Source of the DNA: Clostridiales bacterium
GTDB lineage: Bacteria; Bacillota; Clostridia; Oscillospirales; CAG-272
NCBI GenBank assembly: GCA_022800625.1
Contig: JAAWQR010000025.1
Location: 1 to 39,067, forward strand
Direction: 5' to 3'
Length of the DNA: 39,067 nucleotides
A model generated the notes under the pieces. The model was given only the letters and a program-made list of their open reading frames with translations. It ran no database searches and had not been told where the DNA came from. Below, piece by piece: positions 15,175-24,289 of the stretch; the stretch's first letter is position 1, and each line of letters starts with the position of its first letter. The translations under genes were made by a program, and so were the position numbers.

Positions 15175-16008
15175 TCAATGCCCCATAATAAGCATCTTTG
15201 CATATGACATATATTCTCTCACCAGTGTCGGAAAAATCAGCTCCCACTTCGGAGACGGAGCTTTAATATATTCCGCATCTACACCTGCTCGCGAGCACAT
15301 CAAACGTATTCTCGGAATGTGTGTGTCTGATGACACGCATACGATTTGCCTGTCCGACTCTCCAAGTTCTTCTAAAAGCTTCACGGAATTTTTTATATTG
15401 CTCAGCGTATCGTACGATTCTGTCTCGGCAAATATCCGATCCTCAGAAATTCCTTTATTTATCATATAGTCGCGCATACATTCGCCTTCGCTGGTCGGTT
15501 CATCCGCCCCCTGTCCGCCGCTCGTTATACATATCGCACCGCTGTCCTCTTTCATGACCTCTGCCGCTGAGTTTAGCCTTGCGGCAAGAACCTGACTCGG
15601 TCCCCATTCATGTATTTTCGCACCGAATACTATATACACATTTTCGACGTCCGCATTCGCATATATAGAATTTCCCGATGCCTGAAAAAGATAAATATAC
15701 CCGACAAGCATAATAAACGTCACAGTAAAAAACGCCATTCCTGCGCACATTACAGCTTTGAGCGGAATATACGCTGCTCTAAGCACACACCTTAAAGACC
15801 TCCTGAAAAAAAACGGAATTATCACAGCGCACAGTACTGTGATCACCGCTGCCCACGGCAGCGTCCCTTCGGGATGAATCACAAGCTTAATAAAATATAC
15901 TCCGAAGCATAAAAGTACAAACGCTGCGAATATTATATACAGTTTTGTCAGAACAGAGTCAAATTTTCTCCGCATCTGACCTGATTCACTCTGCTTTTTC
16001 ATACTCAT
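15175..16008 (-). CDS. YdcF/SanA-type DUF218 membrane protein
   Basis: The 277-residue protein has four hydrophobic segments, near residues 20-45, 50-68, 75-88 and 90-115. The DUF218 domain follows, with VYIVFGAKI, LAARLNSAAEV, SGGQGADEPTSEG, ETESYDTLSNIKNS and VSSDTHIPRI. These are the conserved Gly-rich and Ser-Asn-Thr motifs of the family. DUF218 proteins such as SanA and YdcF are linked to envelope barrier function, and some bind S-adenosylmethionine. The enzymatic role is unproved. The start is ATG 16008 with AAAGG eight bases upstream. It is a single gene between a shared terminator and an intergenic region with a divergent promoter. Confidence 0.82.
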   Translation of the reverse strand: MSMKKQSESGQMRRKFDSVLTKLYIIFAAFVLLCFGVYFIKLVIHPEGTLPWAAVITVLCAVIIPFFFRRSLRCVLRAAYIPLKAVMCAGMAFFTVTFIMLVGYIYLFQASGNSIYANADVENVYIVFGAKIHEWGPSQVLAARLNSAAEVMKEDSGAICITSGGQGADEPTSEGECMRDYMINKGISEDRIFAETESYDTLSNIKNSVKLLEELGESDRQIVCVSSDTHIPRIRLMCSRAGVDAEYIKAPSPKWELIFPTLVREYMSYAKMLIMGH

Positions 16009-16180
16009 AACCACGCCTTTCTCACATCCGAAAATCGCTGATATCCGCTTTATGCGAACATTATTTTCAGGTTTTCACTTTTATTCAACTATATCTTATC
16101 ATATTTTTTTGATATACCCATGTTCTTAAACTATTTTTAATGTTTAAATACATCTTCGGTATCATATATTTAACCCGGCG

Positions 16181-16209
16181 TTGCAAAATAACGGAATGTA
16201 TGGTAAAAT
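16181..16209 (+). promoter_or_regulatory. gpsA-like gene promoter
   Basis: TTGCAA and TAAAAT are separated by 17 bases, about 100 bases upstream of the coding start. The remaining part of the 307-base gap 16009-16315 is AT-rich with no clear hairpin. The divergent gene's promoter is not obvious. Confidence 0.6.
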
Positions 16210-16315
16210 ATATTTATGCGGCTGTAAGGATCGGCTTTTTACAGTTTGATAATCACGAAAACCGCATATTATATTATAATTTATCGGTTACTGCATGAAA
16301 GGATATGCTAAAAAT

Positions 16316-17275
16316 ATGAAAATTTCAATTATAGGATGCGGAAGATGGGGCTCGCTCATCACATGGTATCTTGACAAAATCGGTCAGGACGTAACATTAT
16401 ACGGACGTGAAAGCGATCCGTCAATGAAACGCTTTATCGCCGAAAGACGCAACGATCTGCTGACTCTTCCCGAATCCGTTAAGCTTACAACGGACATCAC
16501 CGATGTTCCGAAGGGCGATGTAATTCTGATCTCTGTAAATTCACAGGGACTGCGCTCACTTCTTCGCGAGCTTGCTCCGTTTGATATCAAGAATAAAATA
16601 TTTATTCTCTGTATGAAGGGAATCGAAATATCAACGGGAATGCGTCTGTCCGAAGTTACAAGCTCAGAAGTCGATCCGTCAAACAAGGTCGCCGTTTGGA
16701 TAGGTCCGGGACATGTACAGGAATTTTACGCAGGCGTGCCGAACTGTATGGTAATTGACAGTAATGATTCATCCGTTAAGGAAATGCTTGTCGATACTTT
16801 CTCAAGTGACCTTATAAGATTTTACTACGGAGAAGACCTCATAGGAAATGAACTGGGGGCGGCGCTAAAAAACGTCATCGGAATCGCTGCGGGAATGCTT
16901 GACGGACTCGGAATGACAACGCTTAAAGGTCCGCTAATGTCTCGCGGAACGAGAGAAGTCGCAAGGCTGATCGAAGCCATGGGAGGAAACGGAATTTCGG
17001 CATACGGACTGTGCCATCTCGGAGATTATGAAGCAACCGTGTTCTCAAAATTCAGCCATAACCGACACTTCGGAGAAGCATATATCAAGGGAGAGGAATA
17101 CTCTCTGCTTGCCGAAGGATATTATACAGCTGAAGCCGTGCACAAGCTCGCTGAAAAATATGATGTTGAAATGCCTATATGCGAAGCTGTGTATCAGGTA
17201 TTGTATTACAAAGTTGAACCTAAAGATGCTCTCGGAAAATTGTTCCGCCGTTCGTTAAAGTCCGAACTCAGATAA
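16316..17275 (+). CDS. gpsA: NAD(P)-dependent glycerol-3-phosphate dehydrogenase
   Basis: The 319-residue enzyme reduces dihydroxyacetone phosphate to sn-glycerol 3-phosphate, the backbone of phospholipids. The Rossmann opening is ISIIGCGRWGSLITWYL. The active-site Lys region reads GNELGAALKNVIGIAAG and is followed by DGLGM, TLKGPLMSRGTREVARL, and LGDYEATVFSKFSHNRHFG, the C-terminal substrate-binding pattern. Cys replaces Ala in the usual GAG of the nucleotide loop, which is tolerated in related proteins. I chose ATG 16316, because the fold begins there and AAAGGA lies upstream; a longer frame adds seven residues. It stands alone with its own promoter and terminator. pgsA, which uses the product, lies 4.7 kb downstream. 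Confidence 0.88.
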   Translation: MKISIIGCGRWGSLITWYLDKIGQDVTLYGRESDPSMKRFIAERRNDLLTLPESVKLTTDITDVPKGDVILISVNSQGLRSLLRELAPFDIKNKIFILCMKGIEISTGMRLSEVTSSEVDPSNKVAVWIGPGHVQEFYAGVPNCMVIDSNDSSVKEMLVDTFSSDLIRFYYGEDLIGNELGAALKNVIGIAAGMLDGLGMTTLKGPLMSRGTREVARLIEAMGGNGISAYGLCHLGDYEATVFSKFSHNRHFGEAYIKGEEYSLLAEGYYTAEAVHKLAEKYDVEMPICEAVYQVLYYKVEPKDALGKLFRRSLKSELR

Positions 17276-17287
17276 CTATAGTAACAA

Positions 17288-17330
17288 AAAATCTCATGCA
17301 GTCATACCAATGTCCCGCATGAGATTTTGT
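17288..17330 (+). terminator. Terminator after gpsA
   Basis: AAAATCTCATGC pairs with GCATGAGATTTT, 12 bp around a 17-base loop. The A- and T-rich ends make it usable on both strands. Confidence 0.75.
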
Positions 17331-17380
17331 ATTAGTCAATATGCACAAAACCACGCTGCAAATATTGTTAAATGTGACAC

Positions 17381-17409
17381 TTGACACGATAATAAAAATA
17401 ATATATAAT
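17381..17409 (+). promoter_or_regulatory. Consensus promoter of the SLH protein
   Basis: TTGACA, 17 bases, then TATAAT, a perfect sigma-A promoter 47 bases before the start codon. AAAGGA gives a strong ribosome site. High expression is expected. Confidence 0.85.
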
Positions 17410-17456
17410 CAGAGTCCATGTTTAATTAAATTTAACAAAATGAAAGGACAACAAAA

Positions 17457-20372
17457 ATGACATTCAAAAAAGTATTGTCGGGCACACTTGCGGCGCTGAT
17501 GCTGTCAGGCTCACTCATATCGGGCGCAACTTCTGCCGAAGACGCAGAAAAGATGCCGTTTACAGACCTTGCTGACGGCGGTTGGTATAATGATTATGTA
17601 AGATTCGTATGGGAAAACGGCGTAATGAACGGTACATCCCCCGTTAAATTCGAGCCTGACAGTACGCTCACCCGCGCAATGTTCGTGACAATCCTCGGAA
17701 GATACATAAAAGAGGGAAAGAATGAAGCGGGTTCTGAGAAATTTGCAGATGTTGAAAAGAACAGCTGGTATTCGGGTTACATCGGATGGGCGGCTGAAAA
17801 CAGAATCGTACTCGGACGTGATGACGGCAGCTTTGATCCCGATGCACCCATAACGCGTGCTGAGATTGCGGCTGTTCTCGGAAGATTCATGGAAAGCGAA
17901 AAGCTCTTCCCGAGAGATAAGGACGGCGTACCCGAAAAATTTGCCGATGAAACGCTTGTCTCAGATAAGTACGGCTATGCCGAAGAATACATTGATATGC
18001 TCCGCCGCACAGGCATCATGAACGGAAAGCCCGGCGAGGGAGATATACCGAACTATGAGCCTGAATCAAACGCTACAAGAGCGGAAGCCGCAAAACTTAC
18101 GGCAAAGATTGATGAAATAAAGAAAACCGTATACGAAGGATATGTTCCGAATGCGGAAGCGGACGGCTTTGCAGTGCTCGGCGCATCATATCTGTATCAC
18201 GGAGGAACGGCTGTGCAGGGCGGTCTCGGAACAGATCTTGTAAGAGGGGAAAAATATCCCGTACTTTCAGCCGCAAAGGATGAATCAGCGGCAGAAATTT
18301 CTCCCGACGGAGACAACACCGTAGGTATCAGTACGCTTGCGTCAATGGTTGATGTAAGAAAAACACCGTATATCAAAATCTGCTTTAAGTTCAGCGACAA
18401 TTCAAATGATGAGCTTAAATTCCGGTTCAGCGTAAAGCAGAATGTTGTCGGAAACGCAGTATGCACAGAGGATGAAGCTGATGAGGGATACAGAACTGCG
18501 ATCGTATGTGTTTCAGACATACTTGCTGCCAATCCCAAAATAAACTTTGACACGGACTTTATTCATTTGCTCTTTGAACTTCCCGAGGGAAAAGAATCGC
18601 TTGATATACGCTATATCGGATTCTTTAAAAGCGAAGAGGCGGCAAATAGCTTTAAGTCGGCGGAGAAAGAAGATTACCTCAAATACTATAAGCTTAATTC
18701 ATCGGCTGATATCGTAACTGACTACGGCGAGATAGCAGACGAGTACAATAAAAAAATTACGAGACGTATAAATGAAATTCTTAATTCCGAATCCGAACTC
18801 ACCCCTGAGATAATCAAAGAAGAAGGCGGAAACTGCTACTACGTATCGAGTATTCGGGGAAATGATAACAATGACGGAAAGACGCCCGAAACTCCGTGGA
18901 AAACGCTTGCAAAGCTTAACGAAGTAAGTGATGATCTGTTCAACGGAATGGTAGAAGAGGGAGACGGCGTATTCTTTGAGCGCGGAAGCGAATTCTATCC
19001 CGAATTGTACAATACCAACTCAAAAACAACATTGACGGTCTATCCGTATATTTCTTACGGAGCTTACGGAGAAGGACCAAAACCGCTGTTTACGGGAGCA
19101 ATTGACCTCAGAGATAAAAACGGAGTCGGAAATTGGACGGAAGTATCAAAAAATATATACGTCCTTGACGAAATAGATTCAAATCCCGATTTCGGCGGTG
19201 AAAACTCAGATATCGGAAATATAGTATTTAACTACGGAGAGATGACGGGTATTCGTTTGTATTCTCCGAAGGGAAGCAAGTTTGGCGAAGGCACTATGAC
19301 CAGAGACAAGGGCATATGCTGCAACGGCAAAGAATACTTTGATGAGTCGCCGCGCCCGTGCGAGAGCCCCGAAAGCGTGCTGCTTCACGATCTTGAGTTC
19401 TTCCACGACCATGAAGGCAAGAAGCTTTATCTGTACTCAGAGCACGGAAATCCATCCGACAGATTTGACGATATAAAGATAAGCACAAAATGCTTTATAG
19501 CCGTAGGCTCGGATTTGGAAGACGTACGCATAGATAATATAGCGACCATGTATTCTTCATGGCAAACTTTGAACGTATCAGGAAACAATATTACTATTAC
19601 TAACTGCGAATCAGGATACGTCAACGGAGGAATCGAATCTGTTGACGGAAGTATCGGTTCATGGGCGGCAATAGACGGCTATACGGTAAGAAACTGCTAC
19701 ACTCACGATGTCGGAGACGGAGGGATTACCAATCAATGTACCTGCGATATTAAGAATAAGCCGTGCCTGATACAGAATGTTGTATATGAAGATAATGTTA
19801 TTGTTTGTACAGGCGACGGAATTGAGACATGGAATTATATGGGACGTACAGACGAAAACGGTTTTGCAAAAAATAAGCTCGTGAATATTACTGCAAAAAA
19901 TAATATTGTAGCTTACGGCGGTTACGGCATAGGTCAGAAGCAGAGAGACGGAGGAATATCACACACCGGATCTTTCCTTACATCAAGCATATATGTTGAA
20001 GGGGAAAATCTTCTTGTTGAAGGTAATGAATTCCTGTTCTGCGACGGCGACATATTCCACTGCTATATAAATTCGGATCATCACAGCCGCGGTTGGGGAC
20101 TGAAAAACAATACTTATCTTGTAAATCCTAAGTTGTCAAGTTTGATTGATTGTTACGAAACTGTTCATCTGTTCATCAATCATAATATGGATAAAGAATG
20201 CAGACAGCAATTTCCATTTAACAAGAGATATATAAATTTCTTCACTTCGCAGGGCGTCGATCCCAATGGAAAATATATTATTCTCGGCACAGAACCTACG
20301 GAAGAAGCAAAAAATGAGTGCTCTTACACAAACGGTTACTACCTGCAAAGAGGAATTTATCCTTCAAACTGA
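17457..20372 (+). CDS. Surface protein: three SLH domains and a right-handed beta-helix
   Basis: The 971-residue protein has a signal peptide (basic start, then LAALMLSGSLISGATSA, likely cut before EDAE). Three S-layer-homology domains follow at about residues 35-90, 94-150 and 162-215. They show the WYNDYVRFVWENGVMNG and TRAMFVTILGRY patterns that hold proteins to wall-linked polysaccharide. Residues about 230-395 are a beta-rich module of unknown class. From about residue 460 the segment YYVSSIRGNDNNDGKTPETPW begins a right-handed beta-helix, with Asn-rich rungs (NVSGNNITITN, NCYTHDVGDGG, YEDNVIVCTGDGIETW). Such helices are found in polysaccharide lyases and glycosidases acting on plant or host glycans. 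The protein therefore is probably a wall-anchored carbohydrate-active enzyme, with substrate unknown. It is monocistronic. Confidence 0.85.
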   Translation: MTFKKVLSGTLAALMLSGSLISGATSAEDAEKMPFTDLADGGWYNDYVRFVWENGVMNGTSPVKFEPDSTLTRAMFVTILGRYIKEGKNEAGSEKFADVEKNSWYSGYIGWAAENRIVLGRDDGSFDPDAPITRAEIAAVLGRFMESEKLFPRDKDGVPEKFADETLVSDKYGYAEEYIDMLRRTGIMNGKPGEGDIPNYEPESNATRAEAAKLTAKIDEIKKTVYEGYVPNAEADGFAVLGASYLYHGGTAVQGGLGTDLVRGEKYPVLSAAKDESAAEISPDGDNTVGISTLASMVDVRKTPYIKICFKFSDNSNDELKFRFSVKQNVVGNAVCTEDEADEGYRTAIVCVSDILAANPKINFDTDFIHLLFELPEGKESLDIRYIGFFKSEEAANSFKSAEKEDYLKYYKLNSSADIVTDYGEIADEYNKKITRRINEILNSESELTPEIIKEEGGNCYYVSSIRGNDNNDGKTPETPWKTLAKLNEVSDDLFNGMVEEGDGVFFERGSEFYPELYNTNSKTTLTVYPYISYGAYGEGPKPLFTGAIDLRDKNGVGNWTEVSKNIYVLDEIDSNPDFGGENSDIGNIVFNYGEMTGIRLYSPKGSKFGEGTMTRDKGICCNGKEYFDESPRPCESPESVLLHDLEFFHDHEGKKLYLYSEHGNPSDRFDDIKISTKCFIAVGSDLEDVRIDNIATMYSSWQTLNVSGNNITITNCESGYVNGGIESVDGSIGSWAAIDGYTVRNCYTHDVGDGGITNQCTCDIKNKPCLIQNVVYEDNVIVCTGDGIETWNYMGRTDENGFAKNKLVNITAKNNIVAYGGYGIGQKQRDGGISHTGSFLTSSIYVEGENLLVEGNEFLFCDGDIFHCYINSDHHSRGWGLKNNTYLVNPKLSSLIDCYETVHLFINHNMDKECRQQFPFNKRYINFFTSQGVDPNGKYIILGTEPTEEAKNECSYTNGYYLQRGIYPSN

Positions 20373-20384
20373 ATAATTTGACAG

Positions 20385-20419
20385 AGGGTGCAGATGCAAA
20401 AAGGATCTGCACCCTTTTT
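20385..20419 (+). terminator. Terminator of the SLH gene
   Basis: AGGGTGCAGAT pairs with ATCTGCACCCT, 11 bp with a nine-base loop, then five T. Confidence 0.9.
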
Positions 20420-20450
20420 CGCCCTAACAGCTATTTTCACCCACTGTATC

Positions 20451-20479
20451 TTGAAAAAACGCTGAAAATATGATACAAT
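20451..20479 (+). promoter_or_regulatory. rimO promoter
   Basis: TTGAAA, 17 bases, TACAAT, 77 bases before the rimO start. Confidence 0.65.
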
Positions 20480-20555
20480 GTTAAATAACGCATACCGCCG
20501 AAATAATTCCTTATTTTATTGAAGGAAAATACTGGACGGTTTACATAGGACTGAT

Positions 20556-21899
20556 ATGAAAAAATATAAAATAGGATTTGTTTCGCTCGGATGCTCAAAA
20601 AATCTGTGCGACACTGAAATAATGCTCCGTCATGTTGTCGAAGCAGGATATGAGATCACCCCTGAAGATACTGAGGCTGACGTTATTATCGTCAATACAT
20701 GCGCGTTTATTGAGAGCGCAAAAAAAGAATCTATTGACAATATCCTCGACGTGGCATGGCTGAAGGAGAATAAAAATCTACGCGGAATCATCGTGTGCGG
20801 ATGTATGGCGGAACGTTACCGTGAAGAACTGCTGCGCGAAATCCCCGAAATTGACGCTGTTCTCGGCGTCGGAAGTATTCACCGCATAGCCGAAGCTGTT
20901 GAAGCTGTGCTGAATAACGACAAGTCTGCTCCGAAATTCACTTGCTTTGACGATAAGGAAGCATCAGCTATCGGCGGTGACCGCGTTATTACAACCGGCG
21001 ATACAATGGCATACTTGAAGATCGCCGAAGGCTGCTCAAACAGATGCACATACTGCGCAATTCCGATGATAAGAGGAAAAATGAGAAGCCGTCCGATGGA
21101 AGAGCTTGTAGCGGAAGCAGTTGAGCTTGACGCTATGGGAATTCGTGAGCTTAACATTATAGCTCAGGACACAAGCGCATATGGAATCGACCTTTACGGA
21201 GAATATAGTCTGCCTGAGCTTATCCGCCGCATAACAGATGCAACGAACATTCCGTGGATAAGACTGCTGTACTGCTATCCCGATAAAATTACAGACGAGC
21301 TTATTCGCGAAATTGCCGAAAACGACCGTGTGGTAAAGTATATAGACATTCCGGTACAACACATAAGCGACAGCGTGCTGAAACGAATGAACCGTCACGG
21401 AGACGGAGATACTGTAAGAGCTGCTGTTCGCCGATTGAGAGAAGGAGTGCCCGGAATCATCCTGCGCTCCACAGCTATTGTCGGCTTCCCTGGAGAAACA
21501 GAAGAAGACTTCCGCGAGCTTTGTGAATTTATCAAAGAAACAAAGTTTGAGCGTTTCGGCGCATTCACATATTCGAGAGAAGAAGATACGCCCGCATACT
21601 TGTTTGAAGATCAAATCGACGCGCAGACCGCGCAGAACAGATACGATATTCTTATGAAAACTCAGCTTGCGATAAGCGAGCGGTACAATAAGTCACGTGT
21701 CGGGCAAACGCTGCACGTGCTCTGCGAAGGTTTTGATCCCGTAGCGGAAGCGTACTGCGGCCGAAGCTTTGCGGAAGCCGCCGATATTGACGGAAAAATT
21801 TGGTTCACATCACCGCATAAAGTCAGTGAAGGCGAAATGATCGATGTAAAGATAACGGAAGCAATGGACTATGACCTTGTCGGTGAAGTTATAGTATAA
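20556..21899 (+). CDS. rimO: Ribosomal protein S12 methylthiotransferase RimO
   Basis: The 447-residue radical SAM enzyme adds a methylthio group to an Asp of ribosomal protein S12. The N-terminal UPF0004 domain holds the three Cys of the auxiliary iron-sulfur cluster, C13 (GCSKNLCD), C49 (VNTCAFI) and C83 (CGCMAE). The radical SAM cluster is C160, C164 and C167 in EGCSNRCTYCAIP. IAQDTSAYG and GFPGETEEDF follow as expected. The C-terminal TRAM domain ends GEVIV. The RimO type, not MiaB, is indicated by MIRGKMRSRPMEELV after the cluster. pgsA follows 63 bases later, an arrangement seen in other Firmicutes. Confidence 0.93.
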   Translation: MKKYKIGFVSLGCSKNLCDTEIMLRHVVEAGYEITPEDTEADVIIVNTCAFIESAKKESIDNILDVAWLKENKNLRGIIVCGCMAERYREELLREIPEIDAVLGVGSIHRIAEAVEAVLNNDKSAPKFTCFDDKEASAIGGDRVITTGDTMAYLKIAEGCSNRCTYCAIPMIRGKMRSRPMEELVAEAVELDAMGIRELNIIAQDTSAYGIDLYGEYSLPELIRRITDATNIPWIRLLYCYPDKITDELIREIAENDRVVKYIDIPVQHISDSVLKRMNRHGDGDTVRAAVRRLREGVPGIILRSTAIVGFPGETEEDFRELCEFIKETKFERFGAFTYSREEDTPAYLFEDQIDAQTAQNRYDILMKTQLAISERYNKSRVGQTLHVLCEGFDPVAEAYCGRSFAEAADIDGKIWFTSPHKVSEGEMIDVKITEAMDYDLVGEVIV

Positions 21900-21962
21900 G
21901 CCAAGGTTAAAACCTTAAAATCAGTTTTTGGCGCCGTATATGCGGCAGAATGGAGTAATACT

Positions 21963-22553
21963 ATGTCAAAAATGAATTTACCCAACAAGCTTACAGTATT
22001 CAGAATCATAATGGTGCCTGTATTTTTGCTGTTTTTGGCAGCCCCCCTGCCTTTATCCGACACATATATCAGAATAGTTACGGCAGTAGTATTCGCGCTC
22101 ACCTCTCTTACAGATATGGTAGACGGAAAAATTGCAAGAAAATATAACCTGATAACGGATTTCGGAAAGTTTATGGATCCTCTTGCGGATAAATTTCTCG
22201 TATTTGCCGCAATGCTCGGAATTCTCGTAAGATTCGACTATCTGCGTCCTGTATTTGTATGGGCAGCAGCAATCGTTATCTTCCGTGAGCTTGCCGTGAC
22301 ATCCATTAGGCTTGTTGCAGCTGGAAAGAGCGGTCTTGTCATCGCGGCAAGCTGGCTCGGAAAGGTTAAAACGACAACTCAGATGGTCTGCATTGTAGCG
22401 ATCCTCCTTGAGCCTGTCATTCTCCCGTGGAAAGCTTTTCGGGAATATCACGTCCTGTCATACTTTACAATTGCTGCAATGACCGTAATGACTCTTTGGT
22501 CGGGAATCGATTATCTTAAAAAGTATTGGAAATTCCTCGACCCGGAAAAATAA
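21963..22553 (+). CDS. pgsA: CDP-diacylglycerol-glycerol-3-phosphate phosphatidyltransferase
   Basis: The 196-residue membrane enzyme makes phosphatidylglycerophosphate. The CDP-alcohol phosphotransferase motif is complete: D54-G55, A58-R59, G68, D72 and D76 in DGKIARKYN...DFGKFMDPLADK. NLPNKLTVFRI opens the first membrane segment as usual, and five or six hydrophobic segments follow. GGAG precedes the ATG. The glycerol 3-phosphate substrate would come from GpsA in the same window. Confidence 0.93.
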   Translation: MSKMNLPNKLTVFRIIMVPVFLLFLAAPLPLSDTYIRIVTAVVFALTSLTDMVDGKIARKYNLITDFGKFMDPLADKFLVFAAMLGILVRFDYLRPVFVWAAAIVIFRELAVTSIRLVAAGKSGLVIAASWLGKVKTTTQMVCIVAILLEPVILPWKAFREYHVLSYFTIAAMTVMTLWSGIDYLKKYWKFLDPEK

Positions 22554-22560
22554 AATCTCT

Positions 22561-22593
22561 CAGAGCCTTCTCATTCGAGCGGCTCTGTTTTTT
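22561..22593 (+). terminator. Terminator after pgsA
   Basis: CAGAGCC pairs with GGCTCTG, with an inner CTC/GAG match, followed by six T after GTTTT. Confidence 0.85.
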
Positions 22594-22734
22594 GTGCGGT
22601 GTCTGCATACAACACCTTACTTTTTAATAGGACATTTAGAAAAAGTTACAACAGTCGTGAAATAATTAAAGTCACCGCACAATAAATAAATTTCTATTCT
22701 ACACCCTATAAAAATAAATTATGACCTTAAAAGG

Positions 22735-22764
22735 TTGAAAAGAATGTACAAAATGTGATATACT
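22735..22764 (+). promoter_or_regulatory. Promoter for rbfA-nrnA-truB
   Basis: TTGAAA, 18 bases, TATACT, 53 bases before rbfA. This suggests that rbfA starts its own operon here instead of following infB. Confidence 0.6.
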
Positions 22765-22816
22765 ATATAAATAATGTTATACTTGAGCCGCTGTATGCGG
22801 AGAGTTGGAGAACGAT

Positions 22817-23173
22817 ATGCCGAAATACAGAAGAAACAGAATCAACGACGCCGTTGCAAAAGAAGCTGCCGACATCGTGAGAAATATTAAAGACCCCAGA
22901 GTTTCGGGAGTTATCGTCACGATTACCGGCGCCGACGTTACCGGAGATTTGAAATATGCAAAAATATTTTATTCATGTCTCGGAGAGACTGACGACCGAG
23001 AATTGTCGCTCGGACTTAAATCCGCCGCTCCATTTGTAAGGCGCGAGCTTGCTTCGAGACTGAATCTCAGAATAACTCCTGAGCTTACCTTTGTGAAAGA
23101 TGACGGTGTAAAACACGGGGCGGAAATTTCCGCTATACTTCATAAGCTTGAATCAGACAAAAAGGGTGAATAA
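22817..23173 (+). CDS. rbfA: Ribosome-binding factor A
   Basis: The 118-residue KH-like protein helps 30S maturation. Characteristic segments are RINDAVAKEAADIVRNIKDPRVSG, LKYAKIFYS and VRRELASRLNLRITPELTFV (split here by a few residues). ATG 22817 is chosen, with GGAG six bases upstream; a TTG four codons earlier lies in the ribosome site. Length is normal. It heads a run with nrnA and truB, a common Firmicutes order. Confidence 0.94.
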   Translation: MPKYRRNRINDAVAKEAADIVRNIKDPRVSGVIVTITGADVTGDLKYAKIFYSCLGETDDRELSLGLKSAAPFVRRELASRLNLRITPELTFVKDDGVKHGAEISAILHKLESDKKGE

Positions 23174-23221
23174 GCGTTTCAATTTTTTAAGCAAAAACGT
23201 AAAGGAAAACACAAAAGTTAT

Positions 23222-24268
23222 ATGACTGATATTATAAAAGACAAGCAAATAAAAAAAATTTCCGCTTCTGAGATACTGGATAAAATCTCCGCATCGAAGA
23301 AAATGCTCATAATTTCACATTCGGCTCCCGACGGCGATACCCTTGGTTCTGCCGCCGCTTTGGCATATCTTGCGGAAAGCATAGGAACTGAGGTTACCTG
23401 CGCCGTGCCCGATGAAATTCCGCATAGGCTGGAGTTTACGGCATATACGCGCACTGTTTCGTCAAAAGAAGCGGAAGCTTCAGCGAAGAACGGAGAGTTT
23501 GATCTGATCTGCTCTGTTGATGTTGCGTCCCCGTCACAGCTTAGTTCACTGGCATGTTTAATACCATACATTGACTTTATGATAGACCACCATTCGTCAG
23601 GCGAGCCGTATACAGATTATCTTATAGATTCTTCCGCTTCTGCCGCAGGCGAGATCATCTTTTCGCTTTACCGATCGGCAGAGGAAAGAGGACTTACAGG
23701 CAGAGACGCGCGAATTGCACGCGGAATATATACAGCTGTTGTGTCAGATACAGGATCCTTCAAATATTCAAATGTGACACCTGAGACGCACACTATTGCA
23801 GCTTCTCTTGTTAATGAGATAAATTCAGCAGATGACGGCGGTGCCACGACTGAAGAGCTGTGCCGCTCTCTGTTCGGAAAAAGAACCATGCGCGACCTTC
23901 AGGCTCAGGCTCTTGCAATCAAAAATCTGAAGGTTTATGAGGACGGAAAAATCGGCGTTGTGCTTCTTTCGACGGAGGATATGGCGCTTGCAGGTCTTGA
24001 GAGCCGCGATCTCGGAGCAGCTGTCGAAACGCCGCGCTCGCTTGAGGGAGTAATGATAGCCCTTTCGATAAAGCAAAACCGCGATGCTCCGACAACTTTT
24101 AAAATTTCCTCAAGATCAAACTGCAATGCCGACGTTTCCGCGGTATGCGCACGCTTCGGCGGCGGCGGTCACGTGAAAGCTGCCGGATGCAGTATTACGG
24201 CAGATTCTCCCGACGAAGCCGTAAATATCGCAGTTTCTGCATTTGCGGAAGCGATACCGAAAGAATGA
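23222..24268 (+). CDS. nrnA: DHH/DHHA1 phosphoesterase NrnA
   Basis: The 348-residue enzyme degrades very short RNAs and pAp. The motifs are HSAPDGDTLGSA (H33, D37, D39), IDHHSSG (D122, H123, H124), VVSDTGSFKYSN and the DHHA1 end RFGGGGHVKAAGC that grips substrate. It uses divalent metal. All catalytic residues are present. It is 48 bases after rbfA and 21 before truB, so co-transcription is likely. Confidence 0.93.
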   Translation: MTDIIKDKQIKKISASEILDKISASKKMLIISHSAPDGDTLGSAAALAYLAESIGTEVTCAVPDEIPHRLEFTAYTRTVSSKEAEASAKNGEFDLICSVDVASPSQLSSLACLIPYIDFMIDHHSSGEPYTDYLIDSSASAAGEIIFSLYRSAEERGLTGRDARIARGIYTAVVSDTGSFKYSNVTPETHTIAASLVNEINSADDGGATTEELCRSLFGKRTMRDLQAQALAIKNLKVYEDGKIGVVLLSTEDMALAGLESRDLGAAVETPRSLEGVMIALSIKQNRDAPTTFKISSRSNCNADVSAVCARFGGGGHVKAAGCSITADSPDEAVNIAVSAFAEAIPKE

Positions 24269-24289
24269 TTCGTACTGAAAGGATACCGC

